Source: Siccirubricoccus deserti (GTDB lineage: Bacteria; Pseudomonadota; Alphaproteobacteria; Acetobacterales; Acetobacteraceae). Taken from it: a stretch of 64,000 nt of DNA. Positions 19,110 through 27,231 of the stretch are shown in pieces. The notes beneath the pieces are model-generated. The model saw only the letters and a list, made by a program, of their open reading frames with translations, searched no databases and was not told the DNA's origin. Within the stretch, counting starts at the first letter, position 1; each line of letters starts with the position of its first letter. A program made the position numbers and the translations under genes. The stretch is taken from the NCBI RefSeq assembly GCF_014283215.1, contig NZ_JACOMF010000023.1:1-64000 (forward strand), given 5' to 3'.

Positions 19110-20204
19110 GTGGGTTTCAACTGTGGCATCGTCGGCCTGCCGAACGTCGGTAAGTCCACGCTGTTCAACGCGCTGACCGAAACCGCGGCGGCGCAGGCGG
19201 CCAACTACCCCTTCTGCACCATCGAGCCGAATGTCGGCCGCGTCGGCGTGCCCGACCCGCGGCTGGAGGCATTGGCGCGGATCGGCAAGAGCCAGAAGAT
19301 CATCCCCACCAGCCTTGAATTCGTCGACATCGCCGGGCTGGTGCGCGGCGCCAGCAAGGGCGAGGGGCTGGGCAACCAGTTCCTGGCGAACATCCGCGAG
19401 GTGGATGCCATCGTCCATGTGCTGCGCTGCTTCGAGGACCCGGACGTCACCCATGTCGAGGGCAGCGTCGACCCGGTGCGCGATGCCGAAACGGTCGAGA
19501 CCGAGTTGATGCTGGCCGACCTCGATGGGCTGGAGAAGCGCCAGCTCGGGCTGCAGAAGCGCGCCCGCAATGGCGATAAGGAAGCGGCGCAGCAGCTGGT
19601 GCTGATCGACCCGATCATTGTCGCGCTGCAGGCCGGCAAGCCGGCCCGCACCGCGGTGCCGAAGGGCGAGGAGGAGGCCGCCAAGCGGCTGCAACTACTG
19701 ACCACCAAGCCGGTCCTTTACGTCTGCAACGTCGAGGAAGCCTCCGCCGGCACCGGCAATGCCTTCTCCGCCAGAGTCTTCGCCATGGCCGAGGCGCAGG
19801 GCGCCCGCGCCGTGGTGGTCTCCGCCGCCATCGAGGCTGAGATCAGCCAGATGGCGCAGGCCGACCGGGCGGAGTTCCTGGAGAGCCTGGGCCTGGCGGA
19901 CAGCGGGCTCGACCGCGTCATCCGCGCCGGCTACGGGCTGCTCGGCCTGCTGACCTACTTCACCGTCGGCCCGAAGGAGACCCGGGCCTGGACCATCACC
20001 CGTGGCATGAAGGCGCCGCAGGCGGCCGGTGTGATCCATGGCGATTTCGAGCGCGGTTTCATCGCCTGCGAAACCATCGCCTATGACGACTACGTGGCGC
20101 TGGGCGGCGAGCAGGGCGCCAAGGAGGCCGGCAAGATGCGCGTCGAGGGCAAGGAATACGTCGTCAAGGACGGCGACGTGCTGCTGTTCCGCTTCAACGT
20201 GTAG
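19110..20204 (+). CDS. ychF: Redox-regulated ATPase YchF (Obg family)
   Basis: The 364-residue protein has the Walker A motif GLPNVGKSTLFNALT near residues 8-22, DIAGLVRGASKGEGLGNQFL as switch II, a coiled-coil insertion, and a C-terminal TGS domain (FTVGPKETRAWTITRGMKAPQAAGVIHGDFERGFI). The G4 motif reads NVEE instead of NKxD, which is why YchF prefers ATP. It binds ribosomes and is linked to stress responses. The start is GTG, with AGGAGAG 5 bases upstream. Confidence 0.96.
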   Translation: MGFNCGIVGLPNVGKSTLFNALTETAAAQAANYPFCTIEPNVGRVGVPDPRLEALARIGKSQKIIPTSLEFVDIAGLVRGASKGEGLGNQFLANIREVDAIVHVLRCFEDPDVTHVEGSVDPVRDAETVETELMLADLDGLEKRQLGLQKRARNGDKEAAQQLVLIDPIIVALQAGKPARTAVPKGEEEAAKRLQLLTTKPVLYVCNVEEASAGTGNAFSARVFAMAEAQGARAVVVSAAIEAEISQMAQADRAEFLESLGLADSGLDRVIRAGYGLLGLLTYFTVGPKETRAWTITRGMKAPQAAGVIHGDFERGFIACETIAYDDYVALGGEQGAKEAGKMRVEGKEYVVKDGDVLLFRFNV

Positions 20205-20309
20205 GCTGCGCCACCCGATGCACCCGGCCATCCGCTGCCACCGCATGGCTGGCGGGGGAGACGGGGGGCGGGACGCCGGCCAGGATGTGGCAGGCCGGCA
20301 GCGGCACGG

Positions 20310-20750
20310 TCAGGACCGCTTCGGCATCTGCACGGCATAGGTGCAGAGGCCGTAGCGGTGCTCGCCAAGGAAGCCCTGCGGACTGAACACCCCGCTGGTG
20401 GCGATGTTGCGGTCGAGCGAATCCGCCATCCGCACCGAGCCCTCGGCGCCCACCGTCCCGGTCAGTGTCTGTCGGGTCTGCGGGTTGAGCAGCAGGCTGG
20501 CGCGGCCCTGGCGGACGACGAGTTCACGCTGGCCGGCCGGCCCCGCCGGGCAGGTGCGGGTGCGGTCGGGGTTAAGCGACACCGTGCCGGCGTAGCGGCC
20601 GTCATATTCAGTGACCGGGCCGGCCGGGGGAGGGGCGGAGGCGTTGCGCGGCGTCGGCGCGTCGGTTGCCTGGGGAATCGAGGTTTCGTTGGCGCAGGCG
20701 CCGAGCGCCAGGAGGAGGAGGGGGGCCAAGCGAAGCGGGCTGGCGCGCAT
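20310..20750 (-). CDS. Small putative lipoprotein
   Basis: The 146-residue product begins with a lipoprotein signal (RLAPLLLLALGACANE), whose lipobox LGAC would lipidate Cys near residue 19. The mature part has a Pro-rich spacer, then a compact domain with two Cys (RTCPAG; YGLCTY) that could form a disulfide. The patterns DGRYAGTVSLN and GSVRMADSLDRNIATSGVF resemble small periplasmic domains seen in Acetobacteraceae. Its function is unknown. It is convergent with ychF. Confidence 0.65.
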   Translation of the reverse strand: MRASPLRLAPLLLLALGACANETSIPQATDAPTPRNASAPPPAGPVTEYDGRYAGTVSLNPDRTRTCPAGPAGQRELVVRQGRASLLLNPQTRQTLTGTVGAEGSVRMADSLDRNIATSGVFSPQGFLGEHRYGLCTYAVQMPKRS

Positions 20751-20800
20751 GCTGTCGGGACCTTCGTACCAAGGGGTCGGCGCAGGAATGACGGGGCGGA

Positions 20801-20989
20801 TCAGCGGGGCGGTTCGTCGTCGCGCCGCCTGCCGTCCAGCTGCGCCTGGCGGCGGGCTTCGGCACGCCGGTCGTTGGCCCTCTCCGCCGCGGTGCGGCCG
20901 TGCTTCACGCGGTTGGTTGCTGCATCCGCCGCTGCGGCCTCGCGCGCCTTGCGCTTGCGCGCATGGTTCAGGTTTACGACCTCGCCCAT
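20801..20989 (-). CDS. DUF4169 family protein
   Basis: This 62-residue basic protein starts MGEVVNLNHARKRKAREAAA and continues with a charged helix (HGRTAAERANDRRAEARR), the pattern of DUF4169, a family of small alphaproteobacterial proteins of unknown function. A longer open frame reaches upstream, but the family start fits the ATG at 20989. Confidence 0.8.
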   Translation of the reverse strand: MGEVVNLNHARKRKAREAAAADAATNRVKHGRTAAERANDRRAEARRQAQLDGRRRDDEPPR

Positions 20990-21329
20990 GCGCGCAGGAT
21001 AGACCCATCGCCGCCGGGCGTGAACCGCCAGGCGCCGGTCGCTGTCCGGCAGCCTGAGGGAGTGGAATTGGGCTACATCCCGGCCGATGCGGCCCGCAGG
21101 CGCGACCCGGAGAAGGACGCGGCGGTGGCGCAGGAGCGGACGCTCACCTTCGCCGCCAAGCACTTCGTGGCCTGAGCGCTGCTCCCTGGCCGCCGCCGCC
21201 ACCCACCGGCAGCGGCGCGAATCAGCCCGCCCGGCCGTGGTAACCATTCGGTTCCCAAAGCCGGTATTCCGCGGCTATCCTCCCAGGCAGGGCAGCACCA
21301 TAAGCCGCCGAACGTCCCAGGAGAGTGAC
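20990..21329. other. Intergenic region between DUF4169 and TRAP operon, with a doubtful small ORF
   Basis: The 340-bp region contains the dctP promoter and leader. A short plus-strand frame ending at the TGA of 21172-21174 (GYIPADAARRRDPEKD...) has some coding character and a GAGGGA site upstream of a TTG at 21067, but I cannot match it to a family. Two TGAC/GGTT-type segments near 21236-21260 could be promoter elements, without a clear pair. Confidence 0.3.
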
Positions 21330-22322
21330 ATGCACCGCAGGGCCCTGCTGGGCGGCGCGCTGGCCGCGCCCGCCCTACTCAGCTTTCCCGTTCGCGCCCA
21401 GGGCGCCGTCACGCTCAACGGGGCCTCCCAGTTCGGCGACGAGCATCCCTATACCAGGGCGATGGTGCGCTTCGAGGCATTGGTGAAGCAGTACTACGGC
21501 AAGCCGGTCAATTTCGTGCTGCACAAGAACAGCAGCCTCGGCCTCGAGAAGCAGTATTTCGAGTACATGGCGCAGGGCAGAGCGGTGGATTACGCCATCG
21601 TCTCCCCGGCGCATATGTCGACCTTCTCCAAGGCGGCGCCCTTCGTCGACGCGCCTTTCATCTTCCGCGACCTGGCGCACTGGAATGCGGTGCTCGACCA
21701 GGATCTGTTCAAGCCGGTGGCCGATGAGGTCGAACGCCGCGCCCGCGTCGCGATGATCGGCTACGGCGGCGGCGGCGTGCGCAACATCTTCTTCAACAAG
21801 CGCGTCACCAACCTCGCGGAGCTGCGCGGCCTCAAGGTCCGGGTGCAGGGGGCGCCGATCTGGTCGCGCACTTTCGCGGCGGTGGGCATGTCGCCGACCG
21901 TCATCGCCTACAACGAGATCTACAACGCCATCCAGAACAACGTCATCGACGGCGGCGAGAACGAGGCCGCCGGCGTCGAACAGATGCGCTTCTTCGAAGT
22001 GGCACCGCAGCTCTCGATGACCCAGCACGCCATCACCATTCGCCCGCTGTGCTTCTCGGTGCAGAGCCTGAACCGGCTGCCGACCGACCTGCAGGCGGCG
22101 ATCCGGCGGGCCGGCAAGGAAGCCAGCGCCTACCATCGGGAAGCCGAATCCGGCGCCGACGGGCAGATCCTGGAGGCGCTGGAGAAGGCCGGAAAGCTGC
22201 ACCGGGTGGAATTCACCCAGCGCGCCGAGATGAAGCGGCTGGTCGATCCGGTGATGGCCGCCTATGCGCGGGAGATCGATGCCGAGGCCATCCTCAACCG
22301 CATCAACGCGCTGACCGCCTGA
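21330..22322 (+). CDS. TRAP transporter substrate-binding protein (DctP family)
   Basis: The 330-residue protein begins with a twin-arginine-like signal (MHRRALLGGALAAPALLSFP, cut near VRAQG). It shows the DctP fold features: FKPVADEVERRARVAMIGYGGGGVRNIFFNKRVTNLAELRGLKVRVQG and the EIYNAIQNNVIDGGENEAAG region, with the Arg of KVRVQ expected to bind the carboxylate of the ligand. The ligand itself cannot be inferred. AGGAGAG lies 4 bases before the start. The dctQ and dctM genes follow after two hairpins. Confidence 0.92.
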   Translation: MHRRALLGGALAAPALLSFPVRAQGAVTLNGASQFGDEHPYTRAMVRFEALVKQYYGKPVNFVLHKNSSLGLEKQYFEYMAQGRAVDYAIVSPAHMSTFSKAAPFVDAPFIFRDLAHWNAVLDQDLFKPVADEVERRARVAMIGYGGGGVRNIFFNKRVTNLAELRGLKVRVQGAPIWSRTFAAVGMSPTVIAYNEIYNAIQNNVIDGGENEAAGVEQMRFFEVAPQLSMTQHAITIRPLCFSVQSLNRLPTDLQAAIRRAGKEASAYHREAESGADGQILEALEKAGKLHRVEFTQRAEMKRLVDPVMAAYAREIDAEAILNRINALTA

Positions 22323-22333
22323 CGCGCCCTGCA

Positions 22334-22378
22334 CCCTCCCCCACTGGGAGGGAACCGCCCCGTCCCGGTATTGGGCGG
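22334..22378 (+). promoter_or_regulatory. Tandem hairpins between dctP and dctQ
   Basis: Two hairpins lie back to back: 7-bp stem 22334-22340/22346-22352 and 6-bp stem 22355-22360/22373-22378. Placed just after the binding-protein gene, they probably protect the upstream mRNA or attenuate readthrough, so that the soluble protein is made in excess of the permeases. This is inferred by analogy with other binding-protein operons. Confidence 0.5.
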
Positions 22379-22412
22379 GGCTGCGCCGTGCCGCACCCAT
22401 CCGGACACCCGC

Positions 22413-22922
22413 ATGCCATTCCTCGAATCCGGCGCGCCCGCGGCGCTCCGTCACCTCAATCGCGCGCTTGCCGGCGTCATCCTGCTGCTGCTGATCGTCA
22501 CGGTCGGCATATTGGTGATCCCGGTCAGCCTGCAGATCTTCTCGCGCTACACGGCGCTCATCCCCGCCTACATCTGGACCGAGGAGTTGGCCCGCTTCTG
22601 CCTGGTCTATGCGGTGATGCTCGGCGCCATGTTGGCGGTGCGGGAGGGTACGCATTTCACCGTCGATGTCTTCCCGCGGCTGTCGCCGCGCGGCGCGGCG
22701 AGGATGGAGCTGATCTCGGGCAGCTTCATCCTGATCTTCGCCCTGGTCTTCCTGTGGTGGGGCTGGGAGTTCACCGAATTCGCCTTCTACCGAATCAGCG
22801 AGCTCGCCGAGCTGCCGCTCTGGCTGATCCACATGGTCTGGCCGATCGCTGGCCTGGTCTGGCTGCTGTTCGAGGCGGAACGCATGCTGGATGCCGTCGC
22901 CATCCTGCGGAGCGATGGGTGA
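22413..22922 (+). CDS. TRAP transporter small permease (DctQ)
   Basis: The 169-residue protein has four transmembrane segments in DctQ order, with the family's conserved region IWTEELARFCLVYAVMLGAMLAVREGTHFTVDVF between TM2 and TM3. It forms the permease complex with the large subunit. The stop overlaps the next start (TGATG). No strong ribosome site precedes the ATG at 22413. An earlier non-ATG start is possible but would add a tail of low coding quality. Confidence 0.9.
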   Translation: MPFLESGAPAALRHLNRALAGVILLLLIVTVGILVIPVSLQIFSRYTALIPAYIWTEELARFCLVYAVMLGAMLAVREGTHFTVDVFPRLSPRGAARMELISGSFILIFALVFLWWGWEFTEFAFYRISELAELPLWLIHMVWPIAGLVWLLFEAERMLDAVAILRSDG

Positions 22923-24241
22923 TGGGCGGCAATGTGCTGGCCGCCGGCACCGCGGCGCAGATCCTCTTCGGCATCTTCTTCCTGCTGCTGGCGCTGCGGG
23001 TGCCAGTGGCGGTGTCGCTCGGCCTTGCCTGCCTGCCGATCCTGCTGATCGAGCCGCGGCTCTCTCCGATGATGCTCGCGCAGGAGACCTTCAACGCCTA
23101 CAATTCCTTCATCCTGCTGGCGGTGCCTTTCTTCCTGCTGACCGCCAACCTGATGAACACCGGCGGCGTCACCGACCGGCTGATGACCTTCTCCCGCTCG
23201 TTGGTCGGACACTTCCCCGGCGGGCTGGCGCAGATCAACGTGGTGCTCTCGGTGTTCTTCGCCGGCATCTCCGGCAGCAGCACCGCCGATGCCGCCTCGC
23301 AATCCAAGATCTTCATCGAGGCGCAGCGGAAGGAGGGCTACGACGACAGCTTCTCCGTCGCCATCACCGCCGTCTCCGCGGTGCTCGCGGTGATCGTCCC
23401 GCCCTCCATCCTGATGATCGTCTGGGGCGGTGTGCTGACGGTCTCGATCGGCGCGCTGTTCCTGGCCGGGGTGGTGCCCGGGCTGCTGATCGGGCTGGTG
23501 CAGATGGCGACAGTGCATGCCTATGCGAAGGCGCGCGGCTACCCCACCTATGCGCGGGCGACGATCGGGCAGGTGCTGCGCAGCTTCCTGGTCTCCGTCC
23601 CGGCGCTGACCACGCCGCTGATCATCGTCGGCGGCAAGATCTTCGGCTGGTTCACCGCCACCGAGAGCGCCTGCATTGCAGTGCTCTACGCCGGCGTCCT
23701 CTCGCTGCTGGTCTATCGCGAACTGGACTGGAAGGGGCTGGTCGGGGCGCTGGGGGACACCGGGCGGCTGGCCGGCGTTGCGCTGTTCTGCGTCGGCACC
23801 GCCTCGGCCTTCGGCTGGCTGCTGGCTTTCTACCAGATCCCGCAGGCGCTGCTGGCCAATGTGCAGACCTGGGGTCTGGGGCCGATCGGCGTCGGCTTCT
23901 TCATCGCCGGGGTGTTCCTGCTGGTCGGCTGCTTCCTCGACGCCATCCCCGCCATCATCATCGTCGGCGCCATCCTGCAGCCCCTGGCGCAGGGGGTGGG
24001 GATGGACCCGGTGCATTTCGCCATGGTCGGCATCGTCAGCTTGGCCTTCGGACTGGTGACGCCGCCCTACGGGCTCTGCCTGATGATCGCCTGCTCGGTC
24101 GCCGGCATGCGCATGGGGGATGTGTTGCGCGACACCTGCATCATGCTGCTGCCGATGCTTGGCGTGCTCGCTGCGGTCATCATCTTCCCGCAACTCGTGC
24201 TGTTCCTGCCGGGGCTGATCTCGCCGGAGTTCCTGCGGTAG
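22922..24241 (+). CDS. TRAP transporter large permease (DctM)
   Basis: The protein of 439 residues has twelve or so hydrophobic segments and the DctM signatures NVVLSVFFAGISGSSTADAASQSKI, VSAVLAVIVPPSILMIVWG and PPYGLCLMIACSVAGM. It belongs to the IT superfamily elevator transporters and uses a sodium gradient. The overlap with dctQ implies coupled translation and a fixed subunit ratio. Confidence 0.95.
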   Translation: MGGNVLAAGTAAQILFGIFFLLLALRVPVAVSLGLACLPILLIEPRLSPMMLAQETFNAYNSFILLAVPFFLLTANLMNTGGVTDRLMTFSRSLVGHFPGGLAQINVVLSVFFAGISGSSTADAASQSKIFIEAQRKEGYDDSFSVAITAVSAVLAVIVPPSILMIVWGGVLTVSIGALFLAGVVPGLLIGLVQMATVHAYAKARGYPTYARATIGQVLRSFLVSVPALTTPLIIVGGKIFGWFTATESACIAVLYAGVLSLLVYRELDWKGLVGALGDTGRLAGVALFCVGTASAFGWLLAFYQIPQALLANVQTWGLGPIGVGFFIAGVFLLVGCFLDAIPAIIIVGAILQPLAQGVGMDPVHFAMVGIVSLAFGLVTPPYGLCLMIACSVAGMRMGDVLRDTCIMLLPMLGVLAAVIIFPQLVLFLPGLISPEFLR

Positions 24242-24350
24242 GGCAGGCCCATTGCGGGTGCTCAACCAGTCCTCAGCAATCCTTGAACGGTCGCCATGGC
24301 AAACCGTGCCGACCACATCACGTTGCCGTACCGGAATCGGAGGCTGCGAC

Positions 24351-24506
24351 ATGAGTTCGACCGTTCTGCTTATCGTGCTGATCATCGTGCTGCTGGCAGT
24401 GCTGCCGACTTGGCCTTACAGCAGCGGCTGGGGCTATTACCCGAGCGGCATCCTCGGCTTGATCGTGGTGGTGCTGCTGATCCTGGCACTGACCGGGCGA
24501 CTATAG
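24351..24506 (+). CDS. DUF3309 family small membrane protein
   Basis: A 51-residue protein, MSSTVLLIVLIIVLLAVLP then TWPYSSGWGYYPSGILGL and a second hydrophobic segment. The TWPYSxxWGYYPSG core is the DUF3309 signature, widespread in alphaproteobacteria and of unknown function. CGGAGG lies 7 bases before the ATG at 24351. A longer frame from 24252 has no ribosome site. Confidence 0.85.
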   Translation: MSSTVLLIVLIIVLLAVLPTWPYSSGWGYYPSGILGLIVVVLLILALTGRL

Positions 24507-24507
24507 T

Positions 24508-24570
24508 GCGGATCGCGGAGCAGCCCGGAGCCTGAATCGCCCCGCAGGCAACAGGCCGCAGCGGCTTATC
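24508..24570. repeat. Palindromic dispersed element (gcggat type), diverged copy
   Basis: It begins one base after the DUF3309 stop codon and follows the order seen at 61344: 'gcggatcgcggag', 'cccggag', 'tgaatc', 'caggcaacag', 'gcagcgg'. The pairing arms are degraded compared with the 61344 copy. Confidence 0.55.
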
Positions 24571-24649
24571 CTTCGAGAACCGGCCCGATCCGCCCTTGCT
24601 GGCCGGATCGGGCTGACCCGGACCGCGCCCAGGCGGATAAGTGGTCCAT

Positions 24650-24886
24650 TGCGGTCCTTGGCGGAAATTCGGCGGTGGAGGACCGGGCCACCGGCCGCGC
24701 CCGCCAAATCGGCCAGCAGCAGAACGTCCTCGTCCATCGCCTGATCGCGCTCGGTACCATCGAGGAGCAATGGCGGTGCTGAAGGACCGCAAGCGGGCGC
24801 CGGTGACTGCAGTGCTGGGAGCCGAGCAGGACAGCGCGCTGAAGCTGGCCGAGGCGGATATCGACGCGCTGTTCGACGCCGGGTGA
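24650..24886 (+). pseudogene. Remnant of a SNF2-family helicase C-terminus
   Basis: In one frame 24666-24770 reads NSAVEDRATGRARQIGQQQ followed by NVLVHRLIALGTIEEQ, matching motif VI of SNF2 helicases (WWNPAxExQAxDRAHRIGQ) and the strand after it. The frame then hits a stop. The continuation MAVLKDRKRAPVTAVLG, ending in ADIDALFDAG, lies one frame over from 24769. Adding one A in 'gagcaatggcg' restores a normal SNF2 tail. Everything upstream of the motif is gone, so this is a decayed fragment of about 75 codons rather than a gene. Confidence 0.7.
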
Positions 24887-24985
24887 GGGGGCTCGCCGGG
24901 CGGGGCGTGGCGAGGCGTGAAGGCCCAGGTTGGCAACGGCCTCGCGATCCGGCAGCTTGCGGCCCTCAGCATGGAGGGAACGCCG

Positions 24986-26053
24986 ATGAAGCTCGGCCTG
25001 TCGATCGGCTATTCAAAGGCGCAGCTCGACCTGCCGGTCAAGCTGGTGCAACGCGCCGACGAACTCGGCTACGACACCGTCTGGACCGCCGAGGCCTATG
25101 GCACCGATGCGGTCACGCCGCTCGCCTATCTCGCGGCCATCACCAAGCGCATCAAGCTCGGCACCGCGGTAATGCAGCTGGCGGCGCGCTCGCCGGCGAA
25201 TGCGGCGATGTGCGCTGGCACGGTGGATGCGCTAGCCGGTGGTGGCCGCTTCATCGCCGGGCTCGGGGTGAGCGGGCCGCAGATCGTTGAGGGCTGGTAT
25301 GGCGAGCCTTGGGGGCGGCCCTATTACCGGGTGAAAGACTACGCCGCGATCATGCGAAAGATCTGGAAGCGGGAAGCGCCGCTGACGCATGAAGGCACCG
25401 AGATCAGCCTGCCCTACACCGGGGAAGGCGCGCTCGGCGTTGGCAAGCCTCTGAAGTCGATCCTGCACATGAATCCCGACATCCCGATCTACCTCGGCAC
25501 CGAGACCGATGCCATGGTCCGCCTTACCGGCGAGATCGCCGATGGCTGGCTGGCGCTGGGCTTCGTTCCCGGCTCGCTGGCGCACCACATGCCGATGCTG
25601 GAGGAGGGCTTCCGCCGGGCGGAGAAGGCGACCGGGAGCAAGAAGACCCGTGCCGATTTCACCATCCAGGCCTCCTGCCATGTGATCGTCGACGATGACG
25701 TGAAGGCGGCGCTGGCGCGGCTGAAGCCGGAGGTGGCGCTCTACGTTGGCGGCATGGGCCACAAGGACAAGAATTTCCACAAGGACATGATGATCCGCCG
25801 CGGCTTCGGCGACGCCGCCGCGCGTATCCAGGAACTCTACCTGGCCGGCCGCAAGGAGGAAGCGCACGCCGCCGTGCCGGATGAGTGGGTGGACATGAAA
25901 TCCCTCGTCGGCCCGCCAGCGCGGATCAAGGAGCGGTTCCGTGCCTGGGAGGAGTCCGGGGCGGATGCGCTGACCGTCCGCTCGCGCCAGCCGCAGGCGA
26001 TCGAGGTGATGGCGGAAGCCGCGCGGCTGAATGCGGCGGGAGCCACGGCATGA
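24986..26053 (+). CDS. LLM class flavin/F420-dependent oxidoreductase
   Basis: The 355-residue protein is a luciferase-like TIM-barrel oxidoreductase: MKLGLSIGYSKAQLDLPVKL, TVWTAEAYGTDAVTPLAYLAAITKRIKLGTAVMQL, RFIAGLGVSGPQIVEGWYG and EIADGWLALGF. It resembles the F420-dependent LLM subgroup, but whether this bacterium makes F420 is not visible and FMN is possible. The ATG at 24986 has GGAGGG 7 bases upstream. Its stop overlaps the start of the amidohydrolase (ATGA), so the pair probably acts in one catabolic route. Confidence 0.87.
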   Translation: MKLGLSIGYSKAQLDLPVKLVQRADELGYDTVWTAEAYGTDAVTPLAYLAAITKRIKLGTAVMQLAARSPANAAMCAGTVDALAGGGRFIAGLGVSGPQIVEGWYGEPWGRPYYRVKDYAAIMRKIWKREAPLTHEGTEISLPYTGEGALGVGKPLKSILHMNPDIPIYLGTETDAMVRLTGEIADGWLALGFVPGSLAHHMPMLEEGFRRAEKATGSKKTRADFTIQASCHVIVDDDVKAALARLKPEVALYVGGMGHKDKNFHKDMMIRRGFGDAAARIQELYLAGRKEEAHAAVPDEWVDMKSLVGPPARIKERFRAWEESGADALTVRSRQPQAIEVMAEAARLNAAGATA

Positions 26054-26877
26054 AGATCATCGACGCCCAGGTGCATATCTGGGGCAGCGGCGAACCCTCC
26101 GGCCATCATCGCAAGACCCCGGTCTTCACCGCCGAGGAATTGCTGAAGGAGATGGATGAGGCCGGCGTTGATGGCGCGGTCATCCACCCGCCCTGCTCCT
26201 GGGACCCCGGTGCCAATGCCATCGCCGAGGCGGCGGCGCAGCGCTATCCGAATCGCTTCGCGGTGCTCGGCCAGGTGCCGCTGGAGACGCCGGAGACAAG
26301 CCGGGCGCAGCTGAAAGGATGGCGCAACCGCCCGGGCCAGAAGGGGCTGCGCTACCCGCTGGTGCGGACGGAGCAGCAGGACTGGCACAGCGACGGCACG
26401 ATGGACTGGCTCTGGCCAGTGGCCGAGGCCGAGGGCCTGCCGGTGGCGCTGCTGGCCGGGCGCTACCTGCCGTCCTTCCGCCGCATTGCCGAAGCGCACC
26501 CGGGCATCCGCTTCCTCATCGACCATTGCGGGCTGATGCGGGAGGCGATAGATGCCGCCGCCTTCGTCGCGCTGGACGATCTGCTGGCGCTGGCGAAGCT
26601 GCCCAATGTCGCGGTCAAGGCAACCGGCGCGCCCGGCTATTCGACCGAGGCCTTTCCCTACCGCAACCTGCATAACGGGCTGCACCGCATCTTCGACGCC
26701 TATGGGCCGAAGCGCTTCTTCTGGGGCACCGACATCACCCGCATGCCCTGCAGCTACCGGCAATGCGTGACCATGTTCACCGAGGAACTGCCCTGGCTGA
26801 AGGGCCAGGAACTGGAATGGGTCATGGGCCGTGGCATCGCCGCCTGGATTGGCTGGGACTTCGATTTCGGCGGCTAG
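26050..26877 (+). CDS. Amidohydrolase family protein (amidohydrolase-2 type)
   Basis: The 275-residue protein opens with MKIIDAQVHIWG, the first metal-binding motif (xHxW), and has LIDHCGLM near residue 157 and FWGTDITRMP near 227 carrying the conserved Asp. This is the layout of amidohydrolase-2 enzymes such as lactonases and decarboxylases of the ACMSD group. The substrate is unknown. It is translationally coupled to the LLM oxidoreductase upstream. The TAG stop runs directly into a palindromic repeat element. Confidence 0.87.
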   Translation: MKIIDAQVHIWGSGEPSGHHRKTPVFTAEELLKEMDEAGVDGAVIHPPCSWDPGANAIAEAAAQRYPNRFAVLGQVPLETPETSRAQLKGWRNRPGQKGLRYPLVRTEQQDWHSDGTMDWLWPVAEAEGLPVALLAGRYLPSFRRIAEAHPGIRFLIDHCGLMREAIDAAAFVALDDLLALAKLPNVAVKATGAPGYSTEAFPYRNLHNGLHRIFDAYGPKRFFWGTDITRMPCSYRQCVTMFTEELPWLKGQELEWVMGRGIAAWIGWDFDFGG

Positions 26878-26962
26878 AGCGGATCGCGGAGGGTGTGGGC
26901 CCGCTCCACCAAGAACAGGCGACAGCGGAGCAGCGTCCAGACATGGACGCCATCCGCCGTAG
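26878..26962. repeat. Palindromic dispersed element (agcggat...atccgc) after the amidohydrolase
   Basis: The element begins on the base after the TAG stop, and its outer arms read agcggat and catccgc. The order 'agcggatcgcggaggg', 'acaggc.acag', 'gcgtc', 'gacatggacgccatccgc.gtag' matches the 61344-61444 copy nearly block for block. Confidence 0.65.
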
Positions 26963-27231
26963 CTTCAGCAGGCTGCGCAAATTCGGTCCTCTCCGGTGCC
27001 GGGAGGCGATTTTCTCTCCACCTCGGCTACGGCAAGGACGATGGGTGCGGGGGATTGCAACGGTCTGAGTGTTGACACGGAGCCCATGCGTGCCACCGGT
27101 CCGCTGAGCTTGAGGCGGCGTCTGGACGTCTGTCCCTGCCCACACGCCCGGCCAAGGCGACAGGTCTGTGCACGCGACTGACCATATTCCAACCCACCAG
27201 TGCGAACGCACAGCCCAGCGCGTCTCCGGTA
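26963..27231. other. Intergenic stretch before the GH16 gene
   Basis: I see no gene or clear signal here. Short frames on both strands lack ribosome sites and family resemblance. It is the 3' flank of two convergent genes. Confidence 0.35.

Noticed and set aside
24641-24886. An 81-codon ORF as an intact small gene
   Set aside because: Its second half continues a SNF2 tail whose first half is in another frame, so it is a remnant.
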